Shown here in pieces: positions 1 through 6,533 of a DNA stretch of 16,157 bases. This stretch comes from Gammaproteobacteria bacterium (GTDB lineage Bacteria; Pseudomonadota; Gammaproteobacteria; UBA9214). The DNA is taken from positions 1 through 16,157 of the forward strand of contig JAOUCV010000016.1 of assembly GCA_029859555.1 (NCBI GenBank). Reading direction: 5' to 3'. Made by a program: the position numbers and the translations under genes. Each line of letters begins with the position of its first letter. Position 1 is the stretch's first letter. The notes under the pieces are model-generated. The model searched no databases. It was not told the DNA's origin and saw nothing but the letters and a program-made list of their open reading frames with translations.

Positions 1-34
1 CTGCCCGGCCGATATCATGAGGAGAGCCTGAGTT

Positions 35-79
35 ATGTCTGTTCAGGTTCCTGTTTTTGTCTTCTTACTGCAACGGTGA
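35..79 (+). other. possible 14-residue leader ORF ahead of the patatin gene
   Basis: A tiny frame starts with ATG at 35, eight bases after a good ribosome-binding sequence (AGGAGAG, 20-26). It ends with a TGA at 77-79 that overlaps the GTG at 76 (GTGA overlap). The patatin start itself has no convincing binding site, so translational coupling from this mini-ORF is plausible. The encoded peptide (MSVQVPVFVFLLQR) matches nothing I recognise. It could equally be chance. The patatin frame is also open back to base 1, but it has no ATG, GTG or TTG before 76. Confidence 0.2.
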
Positions 80-1284
80 CTCGCAAGATGTACTGGCTGT
101 CTTTCAAAAAGAAAAAAGAAAAACCGGTCACTGGTCTGATACTGCCGGGAGGCGGGGCACGTAATGCCTACCAGGCAGGTGTGCTGAAAGCGATTGGCGA
201 TATGTTGCCTGAGGACGCACCAAACCCTTTTCCGGTGATTTGTGGTACCTCCTCGGGTGCGCTTAACGCGGTGCTGCTGGCAAGCAGCGCAAATCGCTTT
301 AGAGAGGGTGTAGACAGGCTTTACGGCATCTGGGCAAATTTTCATGTCGGCAAGGTATTCAAAACGGACCCCTGGACCGCGATAAAAAGCGGATTTCGCT
401 GGGCAACCACCTTTCTGCTGGGCGGTCTTGGCAAGGGGCAACCACGCTCGATTCTGGATAACTCGCCGTTGCGCGGCCTGCTTGAAAGTCATATTCGTTT
501 TGCGCGCATTCAGCAGGCGATCGACTCCGGTGACCTGGATGCCGTTTCCATAACGGCATCGGGCTATACCAGCGGACTGTCGGTTACCTATTACCAGGGC
601 AAGGAACAGCTGAAGCCGTGGAAGCGTACACGCCGTATTGGCCAGCCAACCGAGTTGACGTTGAATCACCTGATGGCGTCTTCAGCGATTCCGGTGCTGT
701 TTCCTGCGGTCAAGTTGCGTAATGAATATTTCGGTGACGGTTCAATGCGCCAGACTGCGCCGCTGAGTCCTGCATTACACCTGGGTGCGAACCGTCTGTT
801 AATTATTGGCGTTCGGAATCCGAAGCCGGATACACCGGATGAAGCTGATCGAAAAACGCCGTTTCCGACATTCGGACAGATCTCGGGCTACATCTTCGAC
901 ACCCTGTTTATGGACAGCCTGGATGCAGATATCGAGCGCATGCGACGCGTAAACCACACCATTACAGAAACAAAAGACAAGCATGTGACCTACAAAGACA
1001 GCTCCCTGCGCCAGATCGACTACCTGGTCATTTCTCCAAGCCTTGATATTCGTGAAATTGTCGCGCGTTATGTCGATAACTTTCCGCGCTCGGTACGCGT
1101 CTTGCTCAAGGGGATTGGTGCGTTGACGCGTGAAGGTCGGCCGTTAATGAGTTACCTGATGTTTGATGCGCCTTACTGCAAAGAGCTGATGGAGCTTGGC
1201 TACGAAGACGGCATGGCAGCCAGGGAACAGGTATTGCACCTGCTTGGCTATGATGAATTGATTGAAGAGGAACAGGCCGGCTAG
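76..1284 (+). CDS. patatin-like phospholipase family protein
   Basis: Predicted serine lipid acyl hydrolase of the patatin family (402 aa from the GTG start). Visible family marks are the glycine-rich oxyanion loop PGGGARNAYQAGVL (about 24-37), the nucleophile elbow G-T-S-S-G at 57-61 with Ser59, and the catalytic aspartate in the D-G-S motif (Asp221), which together make the Ser-Asp dyad. The N-terminus is lysine-rich (KKKKEK) with no signal peptide, so the protein is probably cytosolic or peripheral to the inner membrane. The start is uncertain: GTG at 76, or ATG at 88 giving MYWLSFKKKK. Neither has a clear ribosome-binding site. The gene converges on the HerA-like gene. Family enzymes cleave acyl groups from phospholipids or neutral lipids. 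The substrate here cannot be told from sequence. Confidence 0.9.
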   Translation: MTRKMYWLSFKKKKEKPVTGLILPGGGARNAYQAGVLKAIGDMLPEDAPNPFPVICGTSSGALNAVLLASSANRFREGVDRLYGIWANFHVGKVFKTDPWTAIKSGFRWATTFLLGGLGKGQPRSILDNSPLRGLLESHIRFARIQQAIDSGDLDAVSITASGYTSGLSVTYYQGKEQLKPWKRTRRIGQPTELTLNHLMASSAIPVLFPAVKLRNEYFGDGSMRQTAPLSPALHLGANRLLIIGVRNPKPDTPDEADRKTPFPTFGQISGYIFDTLFMDSLDADIERMRRVNHTITETKDKHVTYKDSSLRQIDYLVISPSLDIREIVARYVDNFPRSVRVLLKGIGALTREGRPLMSYLMFDAPYCKELMELGYEDGMAAREQVLHLLGYDELIEEEQAG

Positions 1285-1380
1285 TCAGCTTGCCTTCTGC
1301 TGCTTGCATGGTCTGCGGGTCGCGATGTCTGCTTTATCCGCTATCGTTGTTATGAAGATTGTTGTCCAGGGCGTTAATAT

Positions 1381-1415
1381 GGCCCGGCATCCGCGGATAC
1401 CGGGCCGGTATTTTA
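1381..1415 (+). terminator. hairpin terminator between convergent genes
   Basis: GGCCCGG (1381-1387) pairs with CCGGGCC (1400-1406), and the loop is itself a perfect palindrome, ATCCGCGGAT (1389-1398), so nearly the whole element folds. A T-rich stretch (GGTATTTTATT) follows on the plus strand. It lies about 100 bases past the patatin stop and directly abuts the HerA stop. It therefore probably ends the patatin transcript and may also limit read-through from the other side. Confidence 0.5.
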
Positions 1416-3077
1416 TTAACGGTGCAGACGATCCTGGCGACGCCAGCGATTAACGATGTCATCAATATCCAGGTCGGCGGGTCCGGTTACCCAGTGGCGG
1501 AAGAAGTCGACGCTGGAGCTGTTGGGCGGCGGATCGGGAGCGTACAGCTGCACACGTGTCGGCAATGGCACCGCCAGTCCCATGATCATGGCCTCGCCCT
1601 GGCTGAGAGATGACAGGATATCGATGAAGTCACGTTCCGCTTCCGGAACCAGGTCGCGTACATAGTCCTGATCGTCAGGGTTGGTGAGTCGCAGGCAGAT
1701 AAAGGTGCTGCACTGTGCCAGCACGGTCTCGGAAAGTTCATGTGGCCGCTGCGTTACTACGGCCAGCCCCACTCCGTATTTACGACCTTCCTTGGCAATT
1801 CGCTGCATCGAGCGACGAGTGCCTTCGAATTGCGCATTGCCTTCGCGCGGGATGTAGGCGTGTGCCTCTTCGCACACCAGCAGTAACGGAAATTCCTTGA
1901 ACTTCGGATTCCAGTAATTGAACTCGAATGCCAGCCGTCCGACCTGTGCAGTAACGACCGGGCGCACATCAAACGGTACGCTACTCAGGTCAATAATGGT
2001 GATCTGTGCCCTGGGTTCACCAAGGCCGACAAAGTCACGCAGCAGTCCTGACAGCGTGCTTGAATCAGTGCGGTGCTTCGGGTTTAGCAGGAAGTCATAG
2101 CGGCTGTCGTTCATGCGACTCTGCAGGCGCATCATAAACTGGTCAAACAGCCCGGCCAGCACGCCTTTCTCCTTGCCAAAGTGAGTGGTCGCCTTGTTTG
2201 CCTCTTCGAAATAGTCATACAGCTCTGTCAGTGAGAAGTACACCGGTGAGTCAATCGAAATGTGGCCAATATTCAGGTCCTTGTTGGCCTTGTTACGCAG
2301 GTCCTGAACGCTGTCACGCAGGAATGCGATCTGGGTGGAAGCGGAGGCATCGGTGCGGTCAACCAGCAGGTCGACCAGTTCCGCAAAGGTCATCAACCAG
2401 TAGGGAATTTCCAGGTCACGTGCATCAATATAACGGGTGGTCTTCTCATCAAAGGCATATTGGCGATTGCCGTCCTTGTCTTCCCAGCTGTATTCACCGT
2501 GCAGATCCAGCAGGATGATGTGAGCCTTGGGCATGGATTTAACGGCGCGTTGCAGCAGGTTGGTAACAGTCCAGGATTTACCGGCGCCGGACTGTCCCAG
2601 GATGGCAGTGTGCCGGCCAAACAGGGCGGCAGGATCAACGCAGACATCGATACTGTTATCCGCCGAGGCAACGCCGACGGTGTACCCCTGGGCGCGGAAT
2701 TTAATAAAGATGGATTCGACTTCTTCGCGGTTGACTGTGTGTACCTCGGCACCGGTCACCGGGTAGTTCTTGATGCCGTTGGTGAATACGCCTTTCGACG
2801 AGACTTCTCCCAGCGGGATCATCTTGATGGATTTGGCAGTGCCGTTGCCGCCGGTTGCGGGTATCTCGCAGATTGATCTGACCACCGCCAGCAATTTAAT
2901 GCCGCCCTGAATAACGGCAACATAGGAGCCGGGCTGGCCGCTGAGGTCATTGGTGTCCTGGCTCGCGGAAATACGCGGCAGGCGACTTTCTTCGCTATGC
3001 GCGCCCAGGGTGGCCGACAGGGCGCCGGCTTCTACACTGGTGAGATGACCTATCAACGTTTTGGTATGTGGTGACAT
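1416..3077 (-). CDS. HerA-like (DUF87) hexameric DNA-translocase ATPase
   Basis: A 553-residue member of the HerA/FtsK clade of ring-shaped DNA-translocating ATPases. In order: an N-terminal HAS-barrel-like region (about 5-115); Walker A GQSGAGKS (161-168); the LLDLHGEY segment (189-196); a helical insert (about 230-335); Walker B with catalytic acids LLLVCEEAH (398-406); a basic arginine-finger stretch RRSMQRIAKEGRKYG (421-435); sensor VTQRP (441-445); and the C-terminal LRLTNPDDQDYV signature (462-473). I chose the ATG at 3077 because AGGGA lies about ten bases before it. An ATG at 3119 would add 14 unconserved-looking residues. HerA normally works with the nuclease NurA or other effectors. 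None is encoded nearby, so this is an orphan copy. The ATPase family is certain; its role here is unknown. Confidence 0.92.
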   Translation of the reverse strand: MSPHTKTLIGHLTSVEAGALSATLGAHSEESRLPRISASQDTNDLSGQPGSYVAVIQGGIKLLAVVRSICEIPATGGNGTAKSIKMIPLGEVSSKGVFTNGIKNYPVTGAEVHTVNREEVESIFIKFRAQGYTVGVASADNSIDVCVDPAALFGRHTAILGQSGAGKSWTVTNLLQRAVKSMPKAHIILLDLHGEYSWEDKDGNRQYAFDEKTTRYIDARDLEIPYWLMTFAELVDLLVDRTDASASTQIAFLRDSVQDLRNKANKDLNIGHISIDSPVYFSLTELYDYFEEANKATTHFGKEKGVLAGLFDQFMMRLQSRMNDSRYDFLLNPKHRTDSSTLSGLLRDFVGLGEPRAQITIIDLSSVPFDVRPVVTAQVGRLAFEFNYWNPKFKEFPLLLVCEEAHAYIPREGNAQFEGTRRSMQRIAKEGRKYGVGLAVVTQRPHELSETVLAQCSTFICLRLTNPDDQDYVRDLVPEAERDFIDILSSLSQGEAMIMGLAVPLPTRVQLYAPDPPPNSSSVDFFRHWVTGPADLDIDDIVNRWRRQDRLHR

Positions 3078-3304
3078 TGTGCCGGTTTCCCTTATGGCTG
3101 CGTCTGCAGGTGTTTGCACACACGAGCCACTAAATAGTAAAACATAATCCTGCCTGCAGCATCCGGTGGCCTGTGCCGTGGAGTCATGCGGGGCAGCGCT
3201 AACACTCTAACGGCAGTTAATTCAGTATATTTAGTTGCTTATGGCGGTAATTAGCGGGCTGCCCTCCGGGTTTAAAGCGTCAAAATATTGCCGACATCGG
3301 GAGC

Positions 3305-3350
3305 AAAAAAAACCGTCCGTAGGCAGGCCGGTTTACCTGTCTACGGACGG
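3305..3350 (-). terminator. strong intrinsic terminator of the MlaC-like gene
   Basis: A 15-bp stem, CCGTCCGTAGGCAGG (3313-3327) with CCTGTCTACGGACGG (3336-3350), has a single G-U wobble and an 8-base loop. Read leftward it is followed by eight T (the A-run at 3305-3312). It starts 17 bases after the stop of the minus-strand gene and separates it from the HerA-like gene. The rest of 3078-3304 holds no gene I can support. It is AT-rich near 3215-3260 and probably contains the HerA promoter. Confidence 0.93.
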
Positions 3351-3367
3351 CTGTATGGGCTGAAACG

Positions 3368-3967
3368 CTAGTAGCGTGACGGGGGGGTCTGTCGGTGCAT
3401 CTTGCGGAACATGTTGCGGTAGTACACCACGGCACTGTTTCCAGCGGCTTTTACATCAAAGATCTTCCAGCCGTCCTCGCTCCGGTAGAAGCGGAAATCC
3501 AGCTTGGTGGGAATGCCGTTGGTTTGCATGATCCAGGCGCTGACGCTGACATCATTGCTGCCCTGTCCGCGCGGTGTGAAATAACGAATGGGCTGGTTGG
3601 TGTAGCTGGTCAGCTTTTGTACCAGTGTCGTCATAAATGCACTGGTCAGCTTGCTCTGCATGCGGGCGCGCTGCTCGGGTGACATGCTGCGCCAGGCCGG
3701 GCCGGCCGCCCAGCGGGTCATGTATTCAAAGTCAAAGTAGGGTGCGACTTCTGTTTCAAGAAAAGACATTGCCTTTACCCTGTCCTGGGCCTGTCCACTG
3801 CGGATAAAACGGGTCAGTTTTTCAACGCCGGTTCTGACAATGATGCCGGGCCGGGTTACATCGGTGGCAGTGTTCTGATAGTTGTTCGGAAAGTAGGGTG
3901 TTGCGGTAGCGGTGTGCGGAAGTGCGAAAGTAAACAGTAGAAATACAGCAAGGAAATTAGCTTTCAT
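3368..3967 (-). CDS. MlaC/Ttg2D-like secreted phospholipid-binding protein
   Basis: A 199-residue protein with a Sec signal peptide (about 1-22, ending A-T-A) and the MlaC/Ttg2D ('toluene tolerance') domain over the remainder. Typical family segments are visible: F-L-E-T-E-V-A-P-Y-F-D-F (about 69-80), the W...M-S-P-E-Q-R-A-R-M region, and a C-terminal W-K-I-F-D-V stretch before a basic tail. Its length matches MlaC (about 200-210 aa). MlaC proteins shuttle phospholipids between outer and inner membranes with the MlaFEDB transporter, but no mlaA/B/D/E/F gene is adjacent. This is therefore a solitary paralogue, as also seen in hopanoid- or solvent-related loci. ATG at 3967 is preceded by AGAGGT six bases upstream. 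It has its own terminator. Confidence 0.85.
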   Translation of the reverse strand: MKANFLAVFLLFTFALPHTATATPYFPNNYQNTATDVTRPGIIVRTGVEKLTRFIRSGQAQDRVKAMSFLETEVAPYFDFEYMTRWAAGPAWRSMSPEQRARMQSKLTSAFMTTLVQKLTSYTNQPIRYFTPRGQGSNDVSVSAWIMQTNGIPTKLDFRFYRSEDGWKIFDVKAAGNSAVVYYRNMFRKMHRQTPPSRY

Positions 3968-4061
3968 TTAGACCTCTGTATGCTGGTTCTGTCTCGGGAT
4001 GAACAAGCCGACTTTAGCCGCTTGTGAAGAACGCTTTATACAACAGATGGTCAGTGGTTGC

Positions 4062-4090
4062 CAGTACCTGCACGTCATGTGCAGGTACTG
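4062..4090 (-). terminator. 12-bp perfect hairpin after the sulfur-globule-type gene
   Basis: CAGTACCTGCAC (4062-4073) and GTGCAGGTACTG (4079-4090) form a perfect 12-bp stem with a 5-base loop, 17 bases beyond the stop of the globule gene. There is no T-run on the gene's strand. It may therefore be a 3'-end stabiliser or RNase block for an abundant mRNA, or a factor-assisted terminator. A short T5 follows on the opposite strand, where no gene is present. Confidence 0.55.
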
Positions 4091-4106
4091 AACCATTTTT
4101 CAGATT

Positions 4107-4520
4107 TTACTGTGCAGCTGGTGCGGCCGGTGCGGCTGCAGGGGCCGGAGCCGGTGCATAACCGTAAGGAGCCGGGCCGCCGTAGCCACCATAACCAGGG
4201 TAACCACCATAGCCATAGCCAGGACCATAGCCACCATAACCAGGGCCATAGCCATAACCGCGGTAACCGCGGTAGTCGTTGTAACCACGACCGTAACCGC
4301 TGCCACGGCCACTGCCGCTACCACTCATGTTAAAGCCGAAGTTGCCGTCCATCGCGCCATCACCCCAGCCATCACCCCAGCCGTCGTTACCCCAGCCGTT
4401 GTTACCATAGCCGTTATTACCCCAGGGTCCCCAGTTGCCCCATGCATGGGCAGCGGTCATGGGCAGTGCAGCCAGGCCGGCGATAAATGCAGCTGTAATC
4501 GTCATTTTTAATGTTTTCAT
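4107..4520 (-). CDS. sulfur globule family protein (Gly/Tyr/Trp-rich, secreted)
   Basis: A 137-residue low-complexity secreted protein. A clear Sec signal peptide (1-26, ...TAAHA) is followed by a Trp/Asn/Gly block (27-50, repeats of G-N-N-G-W-G-N-D-G-W), an acidic D-G-W-G-D-G stretch, F-N-M-S-G-S-G-S-G-R-G (63-73), a Gly/Tyr/Arg region (74-90), tandem G-Y-G-P-G-Y-G-G repeats (90-115), and an Ala/Pro tail (118-136). This composition and order resemble the structural proteins that coat periplasmic sulfur globules in Chromatium-like bacteria, which are glycine/tyrosine-rich with keratin-like repeats. Those are usually somewhat shorter (about 95-110 aa). ATG at 4520 has GAGGAC about eight bases upstream. 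The gene is divergent from the cytochrome-DUF302 operon across a large dyad. Other Gly-rich envelope proteins remain possible. Confidence 0.7.
   Translation of the reverse strand: MKTLKMTITAAFIAGLAALPMTAAHAWGNWGPWGNNGYGNNGWGNDGWGDGWGDGAMDGNFGFNMSGSGSGRGSGYGRGYNDYRGYRGYGYGPGYGGYGPGYGYGGYPGYGGYGGPAPYGYAPAPAPAAAPAAPAAQ
4165..4275 (-). repeat. imperfect tandem repeats coding Gly-Tyr-Gly units
   Basis: Within the globule-type gene, short units reading CCATAGCCA / CCATAACCAGGG on the plus strand recur with small variations. They encode G-Y-G-G, G-P-G-Y and G-Y-R-G units. They are part of the coding sequence and explain the low complexity. Unit number could vary between strains without breaking the frame. 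Confidence 0.7.
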
Positions 4521-4600
4521 TGTTAAGTCCTCGTCCTTTTGAAAAATAAACAAAACGTGTGTCCAGTTAAGCCACGCCCTATTCTCGGCGCATGCCTCCA

Positions 4601-4630
4601 CTCACAAGTTGACCTGCGTCAATTTGTGAG
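4601..4630. promoter_or_regulatory. long inverted repeat with FNR/CRP-like core, divergent intergenic
   Basis: Two 13-base arms, CTCACAAGTTGAC (4601-4613) and GTCAATTTGTGAG (4618-4630), match with one mismatch around a 4-base centre. The core TTGAC-N4-GTCAA has the half-site layout of FNR-type regulators (TTGAT-N4-ATCAA), and the outer part TTGTGAG resembles a CRP half-site. It lies 95 bases before the globule gene and about 120 before the cytochrome gene, so it could control both. There is no T-run, which argues against a terminator. Confidence 0.6.
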
Positions 4631-4649
4631 CGGATATTTAATATATTAT
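4609..4649 (+). promoter_or_regulatory. candidate promoter of the cytochrome-DUF302 operon
   Basis: Two readings fit. TTGACC (4609-4614), an 18-base spacer and GATATT (4633-4638) would make a sigma-70 promoter whose -35 lies inside the dyad, which suits a repressor. Alternatively a TATTAT box at 4644-4649 would start transcription near 4656-4657. That places the dyad centre at about -41, the classic position for an FNR-type activator. The sequence is very AT-rich from 4633 to 4654. Confidence 0.4.
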
Positions 4650-4736
4650 TTTTTGTGAAGAATGGTCAAGTGTGCAGCCGTTAGCTGCATAATGGAGAGT
4701 GATTTGAAAACCACAGTAATTAACGGGATTAATAGT

Positions 4737-5777
4737 ATGCGTTTGCTTTTCGCAGTGTTTTTAATGGTTTCGGGCACTCTGGCGCTGGCTGCGCCCAGGG
4801 GTGACGAGCTTTTTGCTGCACATTGTGCAGCCTGTCATGGTGATACCGGCGCCGGTGGCGTGGGTGTACCGCTGTCGTTCCCTTCATTTTTAGACAGTGT
4901 CGATGATGACTTTCTGCGTAAAACCATCCGCTATGGCCGACCTGGAAGAGTAATGCCCGCGTTCAGGATACTGAGTAACGCGCAGGTCGACGCCATAGTT
5001 CGCTATATACGCGGCTGGTCCGACAAGCCGGCACCGGTTTTTTCAGATAAGCCGGTCGCGGGCAATGCAAAGCATGGCAAGCAACTGTTCAGCAGCTATT
5101 GTGCCGCCTGCCATGGTGCAGATGGTGAGGGTGGCAAGGGCACCGGGGTGACTTTTTCACGCAAGCGGGATTTACCGATTATTGCGCCGGCACTCAATAA
5201 TCCCGGATTTCTCGCTGCTGCCTCCGATGGCATGATTCTGCACACGCTGGAATACGGACGCGAGAATACCCCGATGCGCTCGTTTCTGGTGCAGGGCCTG
5301 ACAGAGCAGGATCTTGATGACCTGGTGAGTTATGTGCGTTCTTTTGCGAATGGCAAGACGCCTTTCGATACACCGGCATCATCCACCGCGGTCGCAAAGA
5401 CGATTACTGCAGAGTCGTCATATTCACTGCAAGAAACCATCGAAAATCTTGAAGGTGCTATTGTCAGCCAGAATTTCATTCTGATCAGAACCGAGACTCT
5501 CGAACACGGGCTGATTGCCGAAGGTGAAGAAGACAGCAAGGAGATAATCCTGCATTTTTGTAACTTCAGTTTTCTCTATGAGGCGCTCAAGCTGGATCCG
5601 CGGGTCGGCATGTTCCTGCCTTGCCGGGTGACGGTTACCGAACGGGATGGCAAGGTCATGGTGACGACTATCAACCCGCTGTACCTGAGTCGCCTGTTTA
5701 ATAACAACGAGCTTGATGAGTATTGCAGGCAGATGCACGACGTCTACAGTGCGATCCTGGAGGATGCAACATTATGA
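4737..5777 (+). CDS. diheme cytochrome c fused to a DUF302 domain
   Basis: A 346-residue periplasmic protein. The signal peptide (1-18, ...LALA) is followed by two class-I cytochrome c domains. The first haem site is C30-A-A-C33-H34 with likely axial Met73 (R-V-M-P-A-F); the second is C122-A-A-C125-H126 with likely Met180 (N-T-P-M-R-S-F). The C-terminal third (about 228-335) is a DUF302/TT1751-like domain of unknown function (T-I-E-N-L-E-G-A-I-V-S, then the conserved region around 285-317). I chose ATG 4737 because it begins directly with the signal peptide; ATG 4662 or 4692 would place a polar stretch in front. The stop overlaps the start of a second DUF302 gene (ATGA), so the two are translationally coupled. 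The haem domains imply electron transfer; the DUF302 ligand is unknown. Confidence 0.88.
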   Translation: MRLLFAVFLMVSGTLALAAPRGDELFAAHCAACHGDTGAGGVGVPLSFPSFLDSVDDDFLRKTIRYGRPGRVMPAFRILSNAQVDAIVRYIRGWSDKPAPVFSDKPVAGNAKHGKQLFSSYCAACHGADGEGGKGTGVTFSRKRDLPIIAPALNNPGFLAAASDGMILHTLEYGRENTPMRSFLVQGLTEQDLDDLVSYVRSFANGKTPFDTPASSTAVAKTITAESSYSLQETIENLEGAIVSQNFILIRTETLEHGLIAEGEEDSKEIILHFCNFSFLYEALKLDPRVGMFLPCRVTVTERDGKVMVTTINPLYLSRLFNNNELDEYCRQMHDVYSAILEDATL

Positions 5778-6232
5778 AAACCTGGTTTGCAGGCGCACTC
5801 CTGCTTTGTTCCTTGCTGCAACTGCCTTCACTTGCTCACGCAGAAGAGATCATTATGACGCGTTCCGTACTGGCATTTCCGGAAGCCATGCTGGCCTTGC
5901 AGGAATCCATACGTGCGCATGGTTATACCGTTTCCCGGGTGCAACGTATCGACATTGGCCTGACGGGGATGGGTTACAAGACCGACAAGTACCGGGTGGT
6001 GTTTGCAGGCAAGCTTGAGGAAATCAGGCAGCTGACAGATAAGGCGCCGGAATTAACCGCTTATTTACCGCCCAAGATCTCAATCTTTGCCGAGGGCGAA
6101 CAGACGGTGCTGGTGACCTTGAATCCGCAGCTGTATGCCGAGATCGCCGGTGATGCCATCGATCCGATTATTTTTACTCACTGGGAAAGTGATTTGCGTT
6201 CCATCTTTCGCGACGTCAACGTCGCCAGATAG
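5774..6232 (+). CDS. secreted stand-alone DUF302 protein
   Basis: A 152-residue protein with a signal peptide (1-23, ...LAHA) and one DUF302-type domain: F-P-E-A-M-L-A-L-Q-E-S-I-R-A-H-G-Y-T-V (about 35-53), then G-Y-K-T-D-K-Y-R-V-V-F-A-G (68-79) and T-V-L-V-T-L-N-P (111-118). It differs in detail from the DUF302 domain of the upstream fusion, so the pair looks like old paralogues rather than a recent duplication. Its ATG overlaps the upstream TGA, and GGAGG lies about eleven bases before it inside the upstream gene. Tight coupling and shared export suggest the two act in the same periplasmic complex or reaction. Function is unknown. No cysteine or haem motif remains in the mature part. Confidence 0.8.
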   Translation: MKTWFAGALLLCSLLQLPSLAHAEEIIMTRSVLAFPEAMLALQESIRAHGYTVSRVQRIDIGLTGMGYKTDKYRVVFAGKLEEIRQLTDKAPELTAYLPPKISIFAEGEQTVLVTLNPQLYAEIAGDAIDPIIFTHWESDLRSIFRDVNVAR

Positions 6233-6243
6233 GCGTTTTAAAT

Positions 6244-6272
6244 AAAAAAAAGCGCGGACATGGTGCCCGCGC
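6244..6272 (-). terminator. minus-strand intrinsic terminator without a minus-strand gene
   Basis: GCGCGG (6252-6257) pairs with CCGCGC (6267-6272), and CA/TG extend the stem inside one mismatch. The run of eight A at 6244-6251 becomes T8 when read leftward. No T-run follows on the plus strand, so it is not a standard terminator for the DUF302 operon that ends at 6232. It is oriented to stop transcription coming from the right, where no minus-strand gene is seen. Confidence 0.6.
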
Positions 6273-6361
6273 AAAGTGGGAGTCATACACAAAAAAGGTC
6301 GGGGCAGATAATATTGCCACCACGCTTGGGTATATTAGATACCAAAAATCGCAGTATGTTA

Positions 6362-6375
6362 TTGATACAGGTCAA
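6362..6375. promoter_or_regulatory. FNR-like box / candidate promoter upstream of the DUF6502 gene
   Basis: TTGAT-ACAG-GTCAA (6362-6375) differs from the FNR consensus TTGAT-N4-ATCAA at one position. The same bases give a sigma-70 -35 (TTGATA), with TAAATT at 6384-6389 as -10 after a 16-base spacer. It lies about 160 bases before the DUF6502 start. It may be an operator, a promoter, or chance in an AT-rich gap. Confidence 0.3.
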
Positions 6376-6533
6376 TTCTCCCTTAAATTATAAATATGGG
6401 AATAAAATCCCAGATGATGAAAATCATGCTAAACTACCGCGTGCTGCTGCTGTGCGCCTGATGTCGCGCGAGTGCCCGGGATGAGGGGATACGCCGGTTT
6501 ATTATCAGGCTGGCCGAACGGAAACTATCAGGC

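Larger units (their letters stand above)
6244..6380 (-). ncRNA. candidate small RNA on the minus strand
   Basis: A perfect TATAAT (minus strand, 6392-6387) could start a leftward transcript near 6380 that would end at the intrinsic terminator at 6252-6272, about 135 bases long. A small GGTAT/ATACC hairpin lies inside. The -35 region is poor and the RNA resembles no family I know. The rest of the 301-bp gap (6233-6533) shows only an FNR-like box and no supportable ORF. Confidence 0.2.

Noticed and set aside
2262..2876. 204-residue plus-strand frame inside the HerA gene
   Set aside because: It is antisense to a fully conserved ATPase core, and its sequence only mirrors the HerA codons.
1416..3077. 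HerA-based antiviral defence system
   Set aside because: No effector gene lies next to it, and there are no other defence or mobile genes in the window. The family alone is not enough.
4165..4275. Short repeats that might be taken for a CRISPR array
   Set aside because: The units are 9-18 bases, imperfect and in frame with the globule protein. There are no unique spacers and no cas genes.
4058..4333. His/Asn-rich plus-strand frame opposite the globule gene
   Set aside because: It is a mirror of the Gly/Tyr codon repeats on the other strand and has no start signals.
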